Positions 9,455 to 19,904 of a stretch of 64,000 bases of DNA are shown here, one piece after another. Positions within the stretch are counted from its first letter, which is position 1, and the number at the start of each line of letters is the position of its first letter. A program made the translations under genes and the position numbers. The stretch spans positions 1,302,001 through 1,366,000 of the forward strand of contig BLLK01000045.1 of NCBI GenBank assembly GCA_021927905.1. The letters are read 5' to 3'. The notes beneath the pieces were generated by a model. It had not been told where the DNA came from, ran no database searches, and was given only the letters and a program-made list of their open reading frames with translations. This DNA comes from Chaetoceros tenuissimus (lineage: Eukaryota > Bacillariophyta > Thalassiosirophyceae > Chaetocerotales > Chaetocerotaceae).

Positions 9455-10768
9455 ATGTCGCTATCACCAAATACAGTATTGCTTGTATCAATACTTGTTG
9501 TTGCTACTCTTGCAAGTGCAGTATACGCAAAGGCGGTTGCCAATGACACAAGTCTTTACGTAGATGAACCATCTGATGCATATGGTACGTTGAGTCGTTG
9601 GAATAATTGATATGATACAAGTTCTCGTCTTTTCCAATTCACCCATCTAACTATAACATTATCACGAATCTTTATTATAGTACCATGGCCTGGTAGTGCA
9701 TGGCTTGATCGTATGGCAGAAGATTCTTCAAACTCCTTCAGTCATGAAGGCTACACATATAAATCTGCATACGAAGCAGTACTCAACAATGATCCAGCAT
9801 CAAACCCAGTGAAAAATTTTAATGCATATATCAATTCATTCATTGTTCCACACAATATTTCTATTCATATGGTGAAAACTTTTGGGACATTTTGGGGGCA
9901 TCATGTTATTTGCTATTTGAGAAACTTTCTTGCGGGTTGTCTTGTATACTATGGAACAGCAGGATTTTTCCACTACCATTGTTATGTGCATCCTAGATCC
10001 AAGGAAATTTTCAAGGATCGTAAGAGACCATCAAATGAGATTATTTTGGATCAAATTAAATTGGCACAAGCATCTCTTTTCATTTACGTTTTGCTTCCAG
10101 CCATCAGTGAATATGTGATCGAAGAAGGATACACAAAGTGCTACTACACCTTTGAAGAGATTGGAGGGTTTGTTCCATATCTTTTGAATATGGTTGCGTA
10201 CTTTGCTCTTGTTGAAATTGGTATTTACTGGGTAAGTGATGAAGTCCATATGATATTGAACAAAAGTATTTGCTGGAGGATGCTAACATGTCTTCCACCT
10301 TAGATGCATCGCACACTTCACACAAACAAATTCCTTTACAAGCATATTCATATGCCACATCATAAGTACAGTAAACCAGACACTCTTACTCCATGGGCAT
10401 CAATTGCATTTCACCCACTTGACGGTATGCTTCAGGCATGTCCATATGTACTTTGTCTTCCAATAGTTCCATGTCATTACCTTACACACACCATCATGAT
10501 TTTCTTCACTGCTATTTGGGCAACTTACATTCATGATAGTATGGACTGGAATATTGATCCAATTATGGGAAGCAAATATCATACTATTCATCACACTCAT
10601 TATATTTACAACTATGGTCAAATTTTTACCTTCTGTGATCGTATCTGGGGTACTCTTCGTGTTCCTGTCGGGAAGACTGGTGTACAGGAAGGTCCAAACA
10701 AGGTGAAACTATTACCAGCTGAAAAGGGATGGTTCGGAAGTGGTCGTGGGAAGGTAAAGTCAACCTAA
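9455..10768 (+). CDS. SC5D: Sterol C5-desaturase (lathosterol oxidase), three exons
   Basis: Exons are 9455-9584, 9681-10231 and 10304-10768 (381 residues). Both introns (96 and 72 nt) have GT-AG ends, and the second has GTAAGT. The protein has a signal peptide or anchor ending SAVYAKA, several membrane segments and the three His clusters of the fatty-acid-hydroxylase superfamily: HRTLH, HMPHH and HTIHHTHY. The blocks AFHPLDGMLQACPY, IHDSMDWN, NYGQ and CDRIWGTLRVP match animal and plant C5-desaturases (SC5D/ERG3/STE1) rather than C4 oxidases. The enzyme introduces the C5-C6 double bond in ER sterol synthesis, using O2 and cytochrome b5. The second intron begins immediately before HRTLH, so reading exon 2 alone loses the active site. 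Confidence 0.9.
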
Positions 10769-10861
10769 AATAGAAACAAGATATGGTAGTCAAAATTGAA
10801 AGATATATGTTATGATCATGTATTGTATTGAATTTTCTAGTTTTCGTATTTCATGTAGCTA

Positions 10862-11746
10862 CTACCGCCACCAAGAGTTCACACTGATTGATGTATCTAC
10901 TGATGTAACATGATGCCAAAATTTCTTTGGAATATAAAGAATATCACCTGGTTCAAGTAGGCATTCAATTGCAATGGGAGCATTCCTGAAGTGCGGAAAC
11001 TTGTTCAAATCAACGTTCATCAAGTCTATAGGACTTGTATTCTTTTGTTGACCTTCGTGTCCTGTATAATGCCATTGATTAACATCATCGTCGCCTCCAC
11101 TAGCAGGGAATAAAATGACTTTCTTACGTCCGACAAATTGCATAAGTAAATTGTCTAGTGGATCAAAATGCAGCGGAGATATGCAACCTTTTGGTCCAAA
11201 CCAAATCATCGTATTGTACAAATGACCTTTTCCAACATTGTATGACGCATCTCGACATAGTGCAGGCAACTCAAAATCTTCATGTAAAGGGTCGAAAAGG
11301 TCATTCTGAGCAAGATAAATCAGTTCCTCTTTCTTTGGTTCATTATCAGAATTCGAATTTCCCTCATTGCCATACATTTCATGAAATATGTTCATATATT
11401 GAATAAACCCACCGAAAGTGATTTCAGGTCGTTCCATTGTCGGATCTCCATAGCTCCCTCCTATTTCTACCAAACAAGGGATTTCTTCTCCAACTTTTGA
11501 TACTAAATAATCCATAGATGTCCAACATCTAATGGCATCACAATCTAAATTAGGCCACTTCAAAAGTACGGGAGTTTGATTGTTGAAATGTGGTCGGAGG
11601 GCATCGGCTATTTCATTCTGTGAAGACTTTGATGAAAGTTGCTCTACGTCAACAAGTTTGCTAGCAAAGCTATAGAAACGCTGTTGAAGAGCTGCTCTCT
11701 GAAGTCTCAATGGCGTTCGCCTTGAGATGTTTATGAAACCGATCAT
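10862..11746 (-). CDS. JmjC-domain oxygenase (JMJD5/cupin_8-like), possibly mitochondrial
   Basis: The 294-residue protein has the iron-binding triad of a JmjC/cupin_8 2-oxoglutarate oxygenase. It shows SPLHFDPLDN (His193, Asp195) and KKFWHHVTS (His278 or 279), with GRKKVILFP between them and a C-terminal SVNSWWR typical of the JMJD5 group. The first 30 residues are rich in Arg, Ser and Phe and lack acids (SRRTPLRLQRAALQQRFYSF), resembling a mitochondrial presequence. The substrate is unknown, and the family includes protein and tRNA hydroxylases. Confidence 0.8.
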   Translation of the reverse strand: MIGFINISRRTPLRLQRAALQQRFYSFASKLVDVEQLSSKSSQNEIADALRPHFNNQTPVLLKWPNLDCDAIRCWTSMDYLVSKVGEEIPCLVEIGGSYGDPTMERPEITFGGFIQYMNIFHEMYGNEGNSNSDNEPKKEELIYLAQNDLFDPLHEDFELPALCRDASYNVGKGHLYNTMIWFGPKGCISPLHFDPLDNLLMQFVGRKKVILFPASGGDDDVNQWHYTGHEGQQKNTSPIDLMNVDLNKFPHFRNAPIAIECLLEPGDILYIPKKFWHHVTSVDTSISVNSWWR

Positions 11747-12163
11747 AATTGTGACTACGAGTGTCTATTCTCAATCTCGCTTGGGGAACCGGGTTATAAA
11801 CAAAAAATCCTTCCACAATCAATCACAAGCAAAGATACTTGAATTCAATGTGCACCATATATTTGATCTACCGCACACATAAATGGAAACAGGAAATAAA
11901 ACAAAAGGGAGATAAAAAGATAAAAGTTAAAGCAAAAGGCAAAAGGTTAGTAGTGGGAGTTATTTAACCGTTGAACATGGGACTGAATAATGATGGATAC
12001 CACTTCCAACAAAATCAGATAGTATGTGAGAGAAATTACATAATTCTTTTGTCAATGTTCCATTCTATCTCAACATTGCTTGATAAGTTTCTATAGTTTT
12101 GGCTCAATCTCGATTTGTATCAATTAAAAGAGTTGAAAGATACCTCGCAAAGAATCGTAAACA
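11747..12163. promoter_or_regulatory. Divergent intergenic region, JmjC / GH5 genes
   Basis: Start codons on opposite strands are 417 bp apart. The stretch has A-rich runs near 11890-11945. No clear motif, repeat or RNA gene was seen. Confidence 0.4.
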
Positions 12164-14260
12164 ATGAAGAAAGTGTTTTTCTTACCAGTCGCGTTCTGCA
12201 CATTCGCCTATAAATTATCAAGATACTACATTGCTATTGTCGCAATAATTGCAAGCGTATTCTTGAAACATGTCTTATTGAGGTGTGGAAATATAGATGC
12301 TGGATTCTATTTTCTTGCTTTGGCTATGCCAGGAGTTTTTATGTGGAGACAAAAATCATTACGTAAACATGATGCAAAACGAATCAAGAGGCAAAAAGAA
12401 GTCAATAGCTACTATGATAACAACAAAAGATTCACTCCGAACAAAATTAAACCGCTTATTTATGAAAGTGGAACCTGGAAGGTGAAGGAAGATGATAGAG
12501 TCATCAGGTTCAGAGGTGTCAACCTTCCAGCAAAATTACCTCTGAAATTAGATCCGATATCTTTTGTGGATAAGCCATTTCCTTTGAAAGAAGCACCAGA
12601 ACACTTTGAGCGCTTATCGAATTTTGGTTTCAATTTAGTGAGGCTGACTGTCACCTGGGAAGCTGTAATGCACCAAGGTCCCGGTTTTATCGACGAAGCA
12701 TATTTGACCTATCTACAAGATCTTGTAGATGTCGCTCATAATTATGGAATATATATAATTGTCGACCCGCATCAAGATGTTTGGAGTAGATTCACCGGTG
12801 GCGATGGTGCACCTCTATGGACTTTGAATGTGTGTGGTTTCAATACAAATGATAAATATCTTTTTCATCGGTCCGGATGTGCTGTCTTATACGATCAAGA
12901 AGCGGAAGAAAAACCAAGGATGCAGTGGCCAACGAACTATTTCAAACTAATTACAGGTACCATGTTCACAATATTTTTCGCAGGTGATACCTATGCCCCA
13001 GATCAAAAGGTTGAACACACTGATCAATCTTTGCAAGCGTTTTTGCAACATCATTACATTGATTATTTGAGACATGTAGCAATCGCATTGAAAGACAAAG
13101 ATAATGTCATTGGCTTTGGGTCTATGAACGAGCCAAATGCAGGGTTTGTTGGTCAAGAAAGTTTACACGAAAGCCTTGCCCCCGCTCCGTTTGGAGTGTT
13201 AATGAGTACTTGGCAAAGTATGAAATTGGGGGCTGGAAAGTCATTTCAAGCCCCATTTTTTCATCTTCCGTTTATTTTCAAGTCGTATCTTAGATTGAAT
13301 AAAGAGAAGGAGATGGTATGGAAATCAAAAGAACATGATATCTGGCTAAAAGCAAATGTTTACGAAGAGACAAAAGAAGGAGATTTAATACTGAAGAAAC
13401 CCAATCATTTCTCTCTATACGGAGACACATTCGAGGAAAAGTACATGGCACCATTTTACAAAAAACTCTCCAATGTTCTTCGTGAGGTGGATTCGAGGTT
13501 TGTTCTATTTGCAGAACCTCATTTAGACGGAGATAATCCATTTCCGATTATGCCACGTGGAATGGATACCAGCGTGTATGCATTTGCGCCTCATTTCTAT
13601 GACTTCTTAATGTTGGTGAGCAAGCGGTACTTTGATTTTTTTTGTATTGATGTTGAAACCACACTCCCAGTACTATCAAAATGGATGGTACATAAATGTT
13701 TTAAGAAAACTATGAAACATGTAAAAGAAGCAGGTCGTGGCTGCCATGTCCTCATTGGTGAAATTGGAATACCATTTGACATGGGTGAAGATACTAATTA
13801 TGAATCAGCAATGAATAGGGTTCTCGGACCAGTAGAAGAAAATGATATGGATTATACCTTATGGTGCTATTGCTCTGATAATAATAATGAAACTGGTGAC
13901 AATTGGAATGGCGAAAACTTATCCATTAGAAGCAGCGGTCATAATCGTGCGATAATGAGTGTTGTTAGACCCTATCCTGTTTCAATGCCAGCGAATATCC
14001 AAGTTGATCAACAGAAATTTGACCCATTTACACCAAACTATCATTTGGTGCTCAGTGCGAACGAAAATGAAGAAAGAGAAGACAACAATATTTTTTTAAT
14101 TCAGATCTTTGTTCCAATGTGCCATTTTAAAGGAGGATCTATCCAAGATGTGACAGTGTCAAATGGAAGCGTAAAATACAACGAAGACAAACAGCTACTA
14201 GATTGGAATGTTTTTCTTCAAACGAAGAAATCAGAGAAGCTAGAATTACATATAAAGTAA
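12164..14260 (+). CDS. GH5_12-like glycosidase (endoglycoceramidase / steryl-glucosidase type), membrane-anchored
   Basis: The 698-residue protein has two hydrophobic N-terminal segments (about 5-35 and 44-60) and then a GH5 barrel. FRGVNLPAK opens the domain, followed by NLVRLTVTWEAV, VDPHQDVWSRFTGGDGAPLWT and GSMNEPNAG with the acid/base Glu323. FAEPHLDGD, PHFYDF and LIGEIGIPFD with the nucleophile Glu533 come next, and a beta-sandwich-like tail follows. The HQDxxSR-GG-GAP-WT block is characteristic of fungal and protist endoglycoceramidase-related proteins and steryl-beta-glucosidases (GH5_12). The likely role is hydrolysis of glucosyl-lipids at an internal membrane. The exact lipid is inferred. 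Confidence 0.8.
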   Translation: MKKVFFLPVAFCTFAYKLSRYYIAIVAIIASVFLKHVLLRCGNIDAGFYFLALAMPGVFMWRQKSLRKHDAKRIKRQKEVNSYYDNNKRFTPNKIKPLIYESGTWKVKEDDRVIRFRGVNLPAKLPLKLDPISFVDKPFPLKEAPEHFERLSNFGFNLVRLTVTWEAVMHQGPGFIDEAYLTYLQDLVDVAHNYGIYIIVDPHQDVWSRFTGGDGAPLWTLNVCGFNTNDKYLFHRSGCAVLYDQEAEEKPRMQWPTNYFKLITGTMFTIFFAGDTYAPDQKVEHTDQSLQAFLQHHYIDYLRHVAIALKDKDNVIGFGSMNEPNAGFVGQESLHESLAPAPFGVLMSTWQSMKLGAGKSFQAPFFHLPFIFKSYLRLNKEKEMVWKSKEHDIWLKANVYEETKEGDLILKKPNHFSLYGDTFEEKYMAPFYKKLSNVLREVDSRFVLFAEPHLDGDNPFPIMPRGMDTSVYAFAPHFYDFLMLVSKRYFDFFCIDVETTLPVLSKWMVHKCFKKTMKHVKEAGRGCHVLIGEIGIPFDMGEDTNYESAMNRVLGPVEENDMDYTLWCYCSDNNNETGDNWNGENLSIRSSGHNRAIMSVVRPYPVSMPANIQVDQQKFDPFTPNYHLVLSANENEEREDNNIFLIQIFVPMCHFKGGSIQDVTVSNGSVKYNEDKQLLDWNVFLQTKKSEKLELHIK

Positions 14261-14893
14261 GATCATCCAAATCAATTTTTGAACTCACGACTGAAATAGA
14301 TTAGTCTTATTCTAAATACGAATGATGTCAAAATGATGAGCAAGTACGTACGATTCCCGTATATGAACTGGAAACGGAGGGACGGAGCACACAACGAAGC
14401 AGCAGCAGAGAAGAGGCAACACGAACAATGCAGAGCGTCTAACCGGAACATATCCGATACAACAACAACAACACTCCCCTTTTCCGAACTAGTAAGTATA
14501 GGTAGCTATATCAGGATTGAGTAAGAATAACGAGGTAGCAACTGAGTGGCAAAATGTGCGTGGAGAAGAAGGGGCGAGCCCTATTGAATCTCTTCCACAA
14601 AATTTTAGCACCGTCACACTGGACTCGAACATATAACTCTCTACTCAAAGGTGCAGGGTGAAACCTACTTACAAAGTACTAATGTGATTAACACCATTCT
14701 AGAGCTTTGAGTTTTCTACGAATGTGGATATTAATAGTCGCGTAGGTTTATTGTTCTGAGCATGAGTTCTACTCTAGTTCCCTCTCTGTGTAAAGATACA
14801 CCCCCTACTTCTGACGTGCACAATCCACTAAAGCGCGCATTCATTTATTTCTCACAAATTGTCGCTTTCTTTTAATAGAATAATATATAAAAA
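14261..14893. other. Intergenic region upstream of V-ATPase subunit c copy 1
   Basis: These 633 bp hold the GH5 3' end and the promoter of the subunit c gene. A GTACGTAC palindrome sits at 14344-14351. The open frames here are low-complexity and unsupported. A tRNA-like T-loop near 14630 does not fold. Confidence 0.45.
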
Positions 14894-15409
14894 ATGGCTA
14901 GCGTAGAAATGGAAACATGTCCGGCTTCGGCTCCTTTCTTTGGATTCATGGGAGTTACCTCTGCTCTTGTATTTGCTAACATCGGAGCTGCATACGGAAC
15001 CGCAAAGTCCGGAGTTGGTATTTCCTCCATGGGAGTAATGAACCCAGGTCTTGTAATGAGAAACATTATTCCAGTAGTTATGGCGGGAGTACTTGGAATT
15101 TACGGACTTATCGTTGCTGTAATTATCCAGGGATCCATCACTGAGCCAAGTGGAGGAATGGCAGTATACTCTCTATACAGTGGATTCGCACATCTTGCTG
15201 CAGGATTGTGTTGTGGTCTTTCCGGACTTGCAGCTGGTATGGCTATTGGAATTGTTGGAGATGCTGGAGTACGTGCTGTAGGACAGCAAGAGAAGCTTTT
15301 CGTTGGTATGATTTTGATTCTTATTTTCGCAGAAGCTCTTGGACTTTACGGATTGATTGTAGCTTTGATTCTTTCCCAGAACTCTTACGAGTGCTCGAAC
15401 AACAACTAA
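14894..15409 (+). CDS. VHA-c: V-type ATPase proteolipid subunit c, copy 1
   Basis: The 171-residue, four-helix protein has the duplicated proteolipid pattern. The proton-carrying Glu147 lies in helix 4 ([18 protein letters not shown]). Helices 2 and 4 carry the twin motif [13 protein letters not shown] / [13 protein letters not shown]. Ten or so copies form the Vo rotor ring that drives H+ into vacuoles and, in diatoms, other acidic compartments such as silica vesicles (established for the group). By eye the coding sequence differs from the inverted copy at 26543-27058 by one synonymous base, a Ser codon near the end (TCG here, TCT there). The UTRs differ fully. Start and length match the family. 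Confidence 0.97.
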   Translation: MASVEMETCPASAPFFGFMGVTSALVFANIGAAYGTAKSGVGISSMGVMNPGLVMRNIIPVVMAGVLGIYGLIVAVIIQGSITEPSGGMAVYSLYSGFAHLAAGLCCGLSGLAAGMAIGIVGDAGVRAVGQQEKLFVGMILILIFAEALGLYGLIVALILSQNSYECSNNN

Positions 15410-15657
15410 TTTTTGAATGAGTATTGAAATACAACAAAATCACGATAAAGCTGCTGTCTAAGCGCGAAAATTTAAATATAAATTTTGATAACACAAAAAT
15501 GTGGTTAGAAAACTGTTACTTTTGTCACCTTTTGAGTTGGTAATTGGTGTCGTACTAATGCGAAGCACATCAAAACAATTCTGTAATTCAATCTTTAAAA
15601 GTAGGGAGCGCTTCTCAATCTTATTCTCATAACAAAAGAAACAAAATTAAAGAAAGT

Positions 15658-16548
15658 ATGGTATCCTCTACAAGTGCAAACACTAGAATGGCATCAAATG
15701 CTTCCAAGCATAGTCTTCCAATTCATAGTTGGATGAACTACTCATTTTTGGGCTTCTTGTTCGTTGGTCTTTTGATCAGTTCTGGGATACAACATGTGAA
15801 AAATATTCGTACAGCAGGTACTAGTAAAGAAGTTGAAAACTTTTACCCTCATAACTATAATTTATGGAAACCAGTTCATCACCATAGTGACATCAATGTA
15901 TATGAAAGTTTTGAGAACAAAAATAGCACCCGTCCACTGTATCATTTTGAATATGACACCAATATCCCTCTTGAGGCCTTTATTGATGTCTTAGATCATC
16001 CAAATCAATCAATGGAATGGATGGCATGGATTAAGGATTACAAATATGTGGGAGTGCGCAAATCAGAGCTTGATACATTGGATATTTTGAAAACTCCAGT
16101 GAATGCTCAAATGATTCTTCACCCACTTATCCATACTCATGAACGTGAGTTCCTTACAAAGATTGAGGCAACTATGTATACTGCAAAATTAGAGAATCAT
16201 GAAGAAGTCACCACTGTCAAGTTTGACTACACCAACTTGAACTCTGTATCTGAGATCAAGAATGCCTTCACAAAACAATGCAAAGATTGCATCCGTGGAA
16301 ACTTGAACATGTTGCTAACTCTCATTACTTTTGACGAAGGTGAGAGCACCAAGTTGATTATGGACCTGGACATGGACTTGCAGAGTTCAGATCATGTACC
16401 TACTTTTGTGGATAATTCCATGATACTGAAATGGGGAGAAACTAGTCTTCATAAGCTCGTGAAAAGATGCCGTGACAACTACAAATTGAAGAATATGGTT
16501 GATGTAAAGGGTGGACTTTTCAACTTGCTCCAACCAGTAAAACATTAG
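15658..16548 (+). CDS. Single-pass membrane protein with possible START-like lipid-binding domain
   Basis: The 296-residue protein has one membrane segment (about 28-45) and a soluble C-terminal region. Parts of that region (FIDVLDHPNQSMEWMAWIKDY, then HEREFLTKIEATMY and a final WGETSLHKLVKRCRD helix) resemble the order of elements in START-type lipid-transfer domains: a Trp-rich motif, then an HxREF strand, then a long C-terminal helix. This is weak and is my inference. No catalytic motif is visible. The frame is uninterrupted and starts 249 bp after the subunit c gene on the same strand. Confidence 0.4.
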   Translation: MVSSTSANTRMASNASKHSLPIHSWMNYSFLGFLFVGLLISSGIQHVKNIRTAGTSKEVENFYPHNYNLWKPVHHHSDINVYESFENKNSTRPLYHFEYDTNIPLEAFIDVLDHPNQSMEWMAWIKDYKYVGVRKSELDTLDILKTPVNAQMILHPLIHTHEREFLTKIEATMYTAKLENHEEVTTVKFDYTNLNSVSEIKNAFTKQCKDCIRGNLNMLLTLITFDEGESTKLIMDLDMDLQSSDHVPTFVDNSMILKWGETSLHKLVKRCRDNYKLKNMVDVKGGLFNLLQPVKH

Positions 16549-17041
16549 AATTCAGTATGTTTTAGTATTCAGCCAAACTAATATCAATACATCGTATCAA
16601 AAGAGCAGTACACCATTGAATAATCATGAAAATCAGAGAGAAAAGTCCCATTTTATGGTGTATCTGCGCGTTATATCTTCAATGCATAAAGTATACAAAT
16701 TAAACATATAATACTAAGTAATGATCAAACTTGATAGAAAGTTGAAGAATAAGTTTGTTATATGAAGCCTTGATGCTTTGCTTTACTTTGATTCCGCAAT
16801 TGATTCATCACAATAATCCAATGACAAGGGAGTGATACATAGGAAATGGGACTCAATCCGCGTTGCTTTGTGAGAATTTCGGCGAGGCTTTGGCTAAATT
16901 TTTCAAGACCGGGCTGTCTCTCTCTTTTCCATTCCGTTGATTCAAACACATGTGTTTGAACGTTCTATTGAAATCAATAGAATTTCCCATCCAGTCGATA
17001 CTTAATAGGTAGTGTTGGTGTGAAATCACAAATACTCCACA
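16549..17041. other. Intergenic region between START-like and ankyrin genes
   Basis: The 493 bp are AT-rich. They contain 3' flank and the ankyrin-gene promoter. Frames here are short and look like chance. Confidence 0.4.
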
Positions 17042-18820
17042 TTGATAATCATGTTTTTCGGTGCAAAGGATAAAAAGAAGGAAGAAAAGAAAGCGTCTGC
17101 AGAAGCAGCAGTGACAAAGAAAGTCGATCCACATTTTCTTGATGATGAACCTGAAGTTGACTATGATGTAGGCGTGACTGTCCTGTACAAGTTGATTGAA
17201 GGGAAATTGTGGGATAAAGCCATTGCTCGTATTGATACTCATCCGCATGAAGCACGTACTTGGATCTTTCGTCGTGAATCGTCTGACCCGAAGAAGATTA
17301 GATGGCGACTTTTGCCTATCCATGCAGTTTGTGTCTTCCGCTCCCCACTTGCTGTCATTGAAGCACTTGTCAGCGCTTATCCAGATGGTGCACAGATGAA
17401 GGATGACCAGGAAATGCTTCCTATTCATCTTGCATGTCGTAATGGTGCAAGCAAGGGTGTTGTTCTCACTTTGCTTTATGTATTTCCAGAATCATTGCAA
17501 GTGAAAGATCGCAAAGGACGTACTCCTTATAACTTTGTTGAAGCCAGTGCATCTCAGAATAGAGAGGCTGTCTTACTTGCACTCAAGAGATATGTTGAAG
17601 AAAATGTTGGTGAATTTGCATTAGATGGAAGCAAGAAAGAGAAAGTACACGAAGTTGACTATGAAAATAGAACTATTCTTTTCAGACTTGTATTGAAAAA
17701 AGACTGGAATGGCGCTTGCCAAAGATGCGAGTCTTTTCCAGAAGAAGCCTCGACATGGATTGTAACAAAGGGATATCATGGAAATTTGAGATTCTTGCCA
17801 CTTCACAAAGCATGTGTTTTATCTCCTCCAATGAACATTATTGATTCTTTGATCGGTGCATATCCAGAGGGAGCCAAAAGTAAAGATCAAGATGGATGGT
17901 TACCAATTCATTGTGCATGCTTCTATGGTGCTTCTCAGACTGTCATTAATGCTCTTCTTGAATCTAATCCAAATGGAGCACACAATAAGGACGACGAAGG
18001 ACGTATGCCACTTCATTATGCTGCACTCAAGTGTGCTCCTGAAAATGTTGTTGCAACTCTTCTTCGTGCAAATCCAAAGGCTGCAGTCAGTAAAGATGAC
18101 GAAGGAAGATTACCAATTCATCATGCTTGCTCCAAGGGCGCGCCAGAAGGTGCCATCGAAGCTCTATTGAAAGTTAGCGCAAAGGGTGCACAAAGCAAAG
18201 ATGATCAAGGACGACTCCCATTGCATCACGCTTGTAGAAAGAATGCAGCAGAAAAGATTGTGAAGACTCTACTAACAATTTATCCAAGGGCAGCACAAGT
18301 GAAGGATGATCAAGAGAAACTCCCAATCCATTATGCTTGTCAAAATGGAGCGGATGCTCTCATTGTCAAGATGTTGTTGAAAGCCTATCCTGAAAGTATC
18401 AATATCAGAAATGGGTAAGTTCAGTGACTGCTAATTGATTTTATTCTTTCCACGCTCGACTGACATTCTAACATTTCGATTTCTAGCTTTGGATACACAC
18501 CATTGGAAGAAGCAAAGGCAATGTCCAATGAAAAGATAATAAATGTCATTGAGACTTTTCAGAGAGATAATCCAACTTTGTCAAATGACAAGAGAAGTGC
18601 AGACACTGAATTACAAACAACAGTTGTTCAACTATCCCAGAGAGTTCAGTACTTAGAGTCACTTCTTACTGAAGTTTCAAAAATTGGCGGTGTATTGAAG
18701 ACCAAAACTTCTGGTGGGGACCCTCACATTGCAGAACTTGCATCTAAGTTAGCTTCGATCGACACAACTCCTGCGAACTCTACGACTCAGAGATATAAAT
18801 ATTTCAAAAGATTGGAATGA
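17042..18820 (+). CDS. Ankyrin-repeat protein, two exons
   Basis: Exons are 17042-18414 and 18487-18820, with a 72-nt GTAAGT...CTAG intron. The spliced protein has 568 residues (565 if the ATG at 17051 is used, which gives the more usual MFFGAKDKKKEE start). After a Lys-rich head there are at least nine ankyrin units of the diatom type (LPIHxAC, GA, LLxxxPxGAxxKDDxGRLPLH). They are arranged as two similar halves separated by a linker at about 190-210. The second exon ends the last repeat (GYTPLEEAK) and adds a coiled coil (VVQLSQRVQYLESLLTEV). This is a protein-binding scaffold with no visible enzyme domain. Confidence 0.8.
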
Positions 18821-18971
18821 ACAAAAATATCCCTTGTAAACTGAAAACTAAGAGAAATGAATTGGTAACTTCAAATGGATGTGCAGATAACTTTACAATA
18901 AATTTCGTAGAAACAATGTTAAAATTACAATGTTGATGTTTCTTTAAGAATGTCATTATAGTCTTTCTATC

Positions 18972-19904
18972 CTAATCTTTGCCTCCAACAGCAATCATTT
19001 CACCTGTCTTGAAAGCTGGTACATCTCCTCTTGCCTTTTCACATTCGATTGCTTTGCTCTTGGCGCCTGGTGATGCCACCACATACAAGTTCTTTGTAAC
19101 TTCTTCATTTGTAGAACCACTGCTTCCCATGCCAATCATAGAAGTAAAGGTATCCACTAAATCTACAACTTTAACTGCAGGGATGCTTGCATCTGGATTT
19201 CTTCGTTGCCATTCTTTCACCAATTCAGACTTTTCGAAAAATACGGGGATTCTCTTCTCGCCACCCTCAACCTCTGGAGAAATTCTCAACTCGTTCATAT
19301 AAAATAGAGGAACCCTTCCCTGTTCGTTAAAAATTCCTGACTTGTCAATTCTTCCTGCATCATCTAAAGCCTTTAGAGTAGGAATTATATCATATACAGT
19401 CTCATACTTTTGATTGTTTTGTGCAAGTGCTTTTGGTCTTCCTTTGGAAAGCTTCAGTGCAAACTCCATAGAAGTAGCAGAGATTTTTGCATCGTCCCAA
19501 AACTTTCTAGTGTCGAGATCTTTTTCCTTTGCATCTCTCCTTGCATCTTCAAGAACAAGTTGAGCTCCTTCATACGAAGTGAAGAAATAAGTTGTCGCTA
19601 GACCAGTGTTTCGCAGAATCATAAATGGAACTCCAGTTTTTCCATTCACAATAGCGAAACAAGGAGCCTTTCGGAATTTCTTTGCCTGGACATCAAGGAG
19701 TTGAGTATCAATTGCCATTGCTTCTCTTGGTTGAAATAATATGGACCCAGCAACAGGCATAGATAGGGTAGTCAACAAAACTTGTCGACGATTCATCTCT
19801 ACTGAGGATTCTTCATGCTTTAGAATGTTTGTTTTTGCTGGTAAAGAAAAGGCATGACTCCCTACTATTAACAGCGATGCTAGAAATGCTATGTAAAAAT
19901 TCAT
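18972..19904 (-). CDS. TIC22: Tic22-like plastid protein with twin-arginine lumen signal
   Basis: The 310-residue protein has a three-part N-terminus. A signal peptide ends GSHA with FSLP after it (ASAF-type, Phe at +1). A transit stretch follows. Then comes MNRRQVLLTTLSMPVAGS...AMA, a twin-arginine hydrophobic segment with an AxA cleavage site near residue 64. The mature part follows Tic22 order: PCFAIVNGKTGVPFM, TYFFTSYEGAQLVLEDA, a middle helix, GRVPLFYMNEL, RIPVFFEKSELVKEW and VVDLVDTFTSM. Tic22 is a chaperone-like factor of plastid import in plants and of outer-membrane biogenesis in cyanobacteria. The twin-Arg signal predicts delivery to the thylakoid lumen instead. Confidence 0.75.
   Translation of the reverse strand: MNFYIAFLASLLIVGSHAFSLPAKTNILKHEESSVEMNRRQVLLTTLSMPVAGSILFQPREAMAIDTQLLDVQAKKFRKAPCFAIVNGKTGVPFMILRNTGLATTYFFTSYEGAQLVLEDARRDAKEKDLDTRKFWDDAKISATSMEFALKLSKGRPKALAQNNQKYETVYDIIPTLKALDDAGRIDKSGIFNEQGRVPLFYMNELRISPEVEGGEKRIPVFFEKSELVKEWQRRNPDASIPAVKVVDLVDTFTSMIGMGSSGSTNEEVTKNLYVVASPGAKSKAIECEKARGDVPAFKTGEMIAVGGKD

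Noticed and set aside
9713-10303. Sterol desaturase read as two separate genes (196 and 154 residues)
   Set aside because: A GTAAGT-TAG intron at 10232-10303 joins them and keeps the His clusters in one protein.
14590-14720. tRNA-like T-loop (GTTCGAGTCC on the minus strand)
   Set aside because: The T stem, acceptor stem and anticodon arm do not pair at normal spacing, so no cloverleaf forms.
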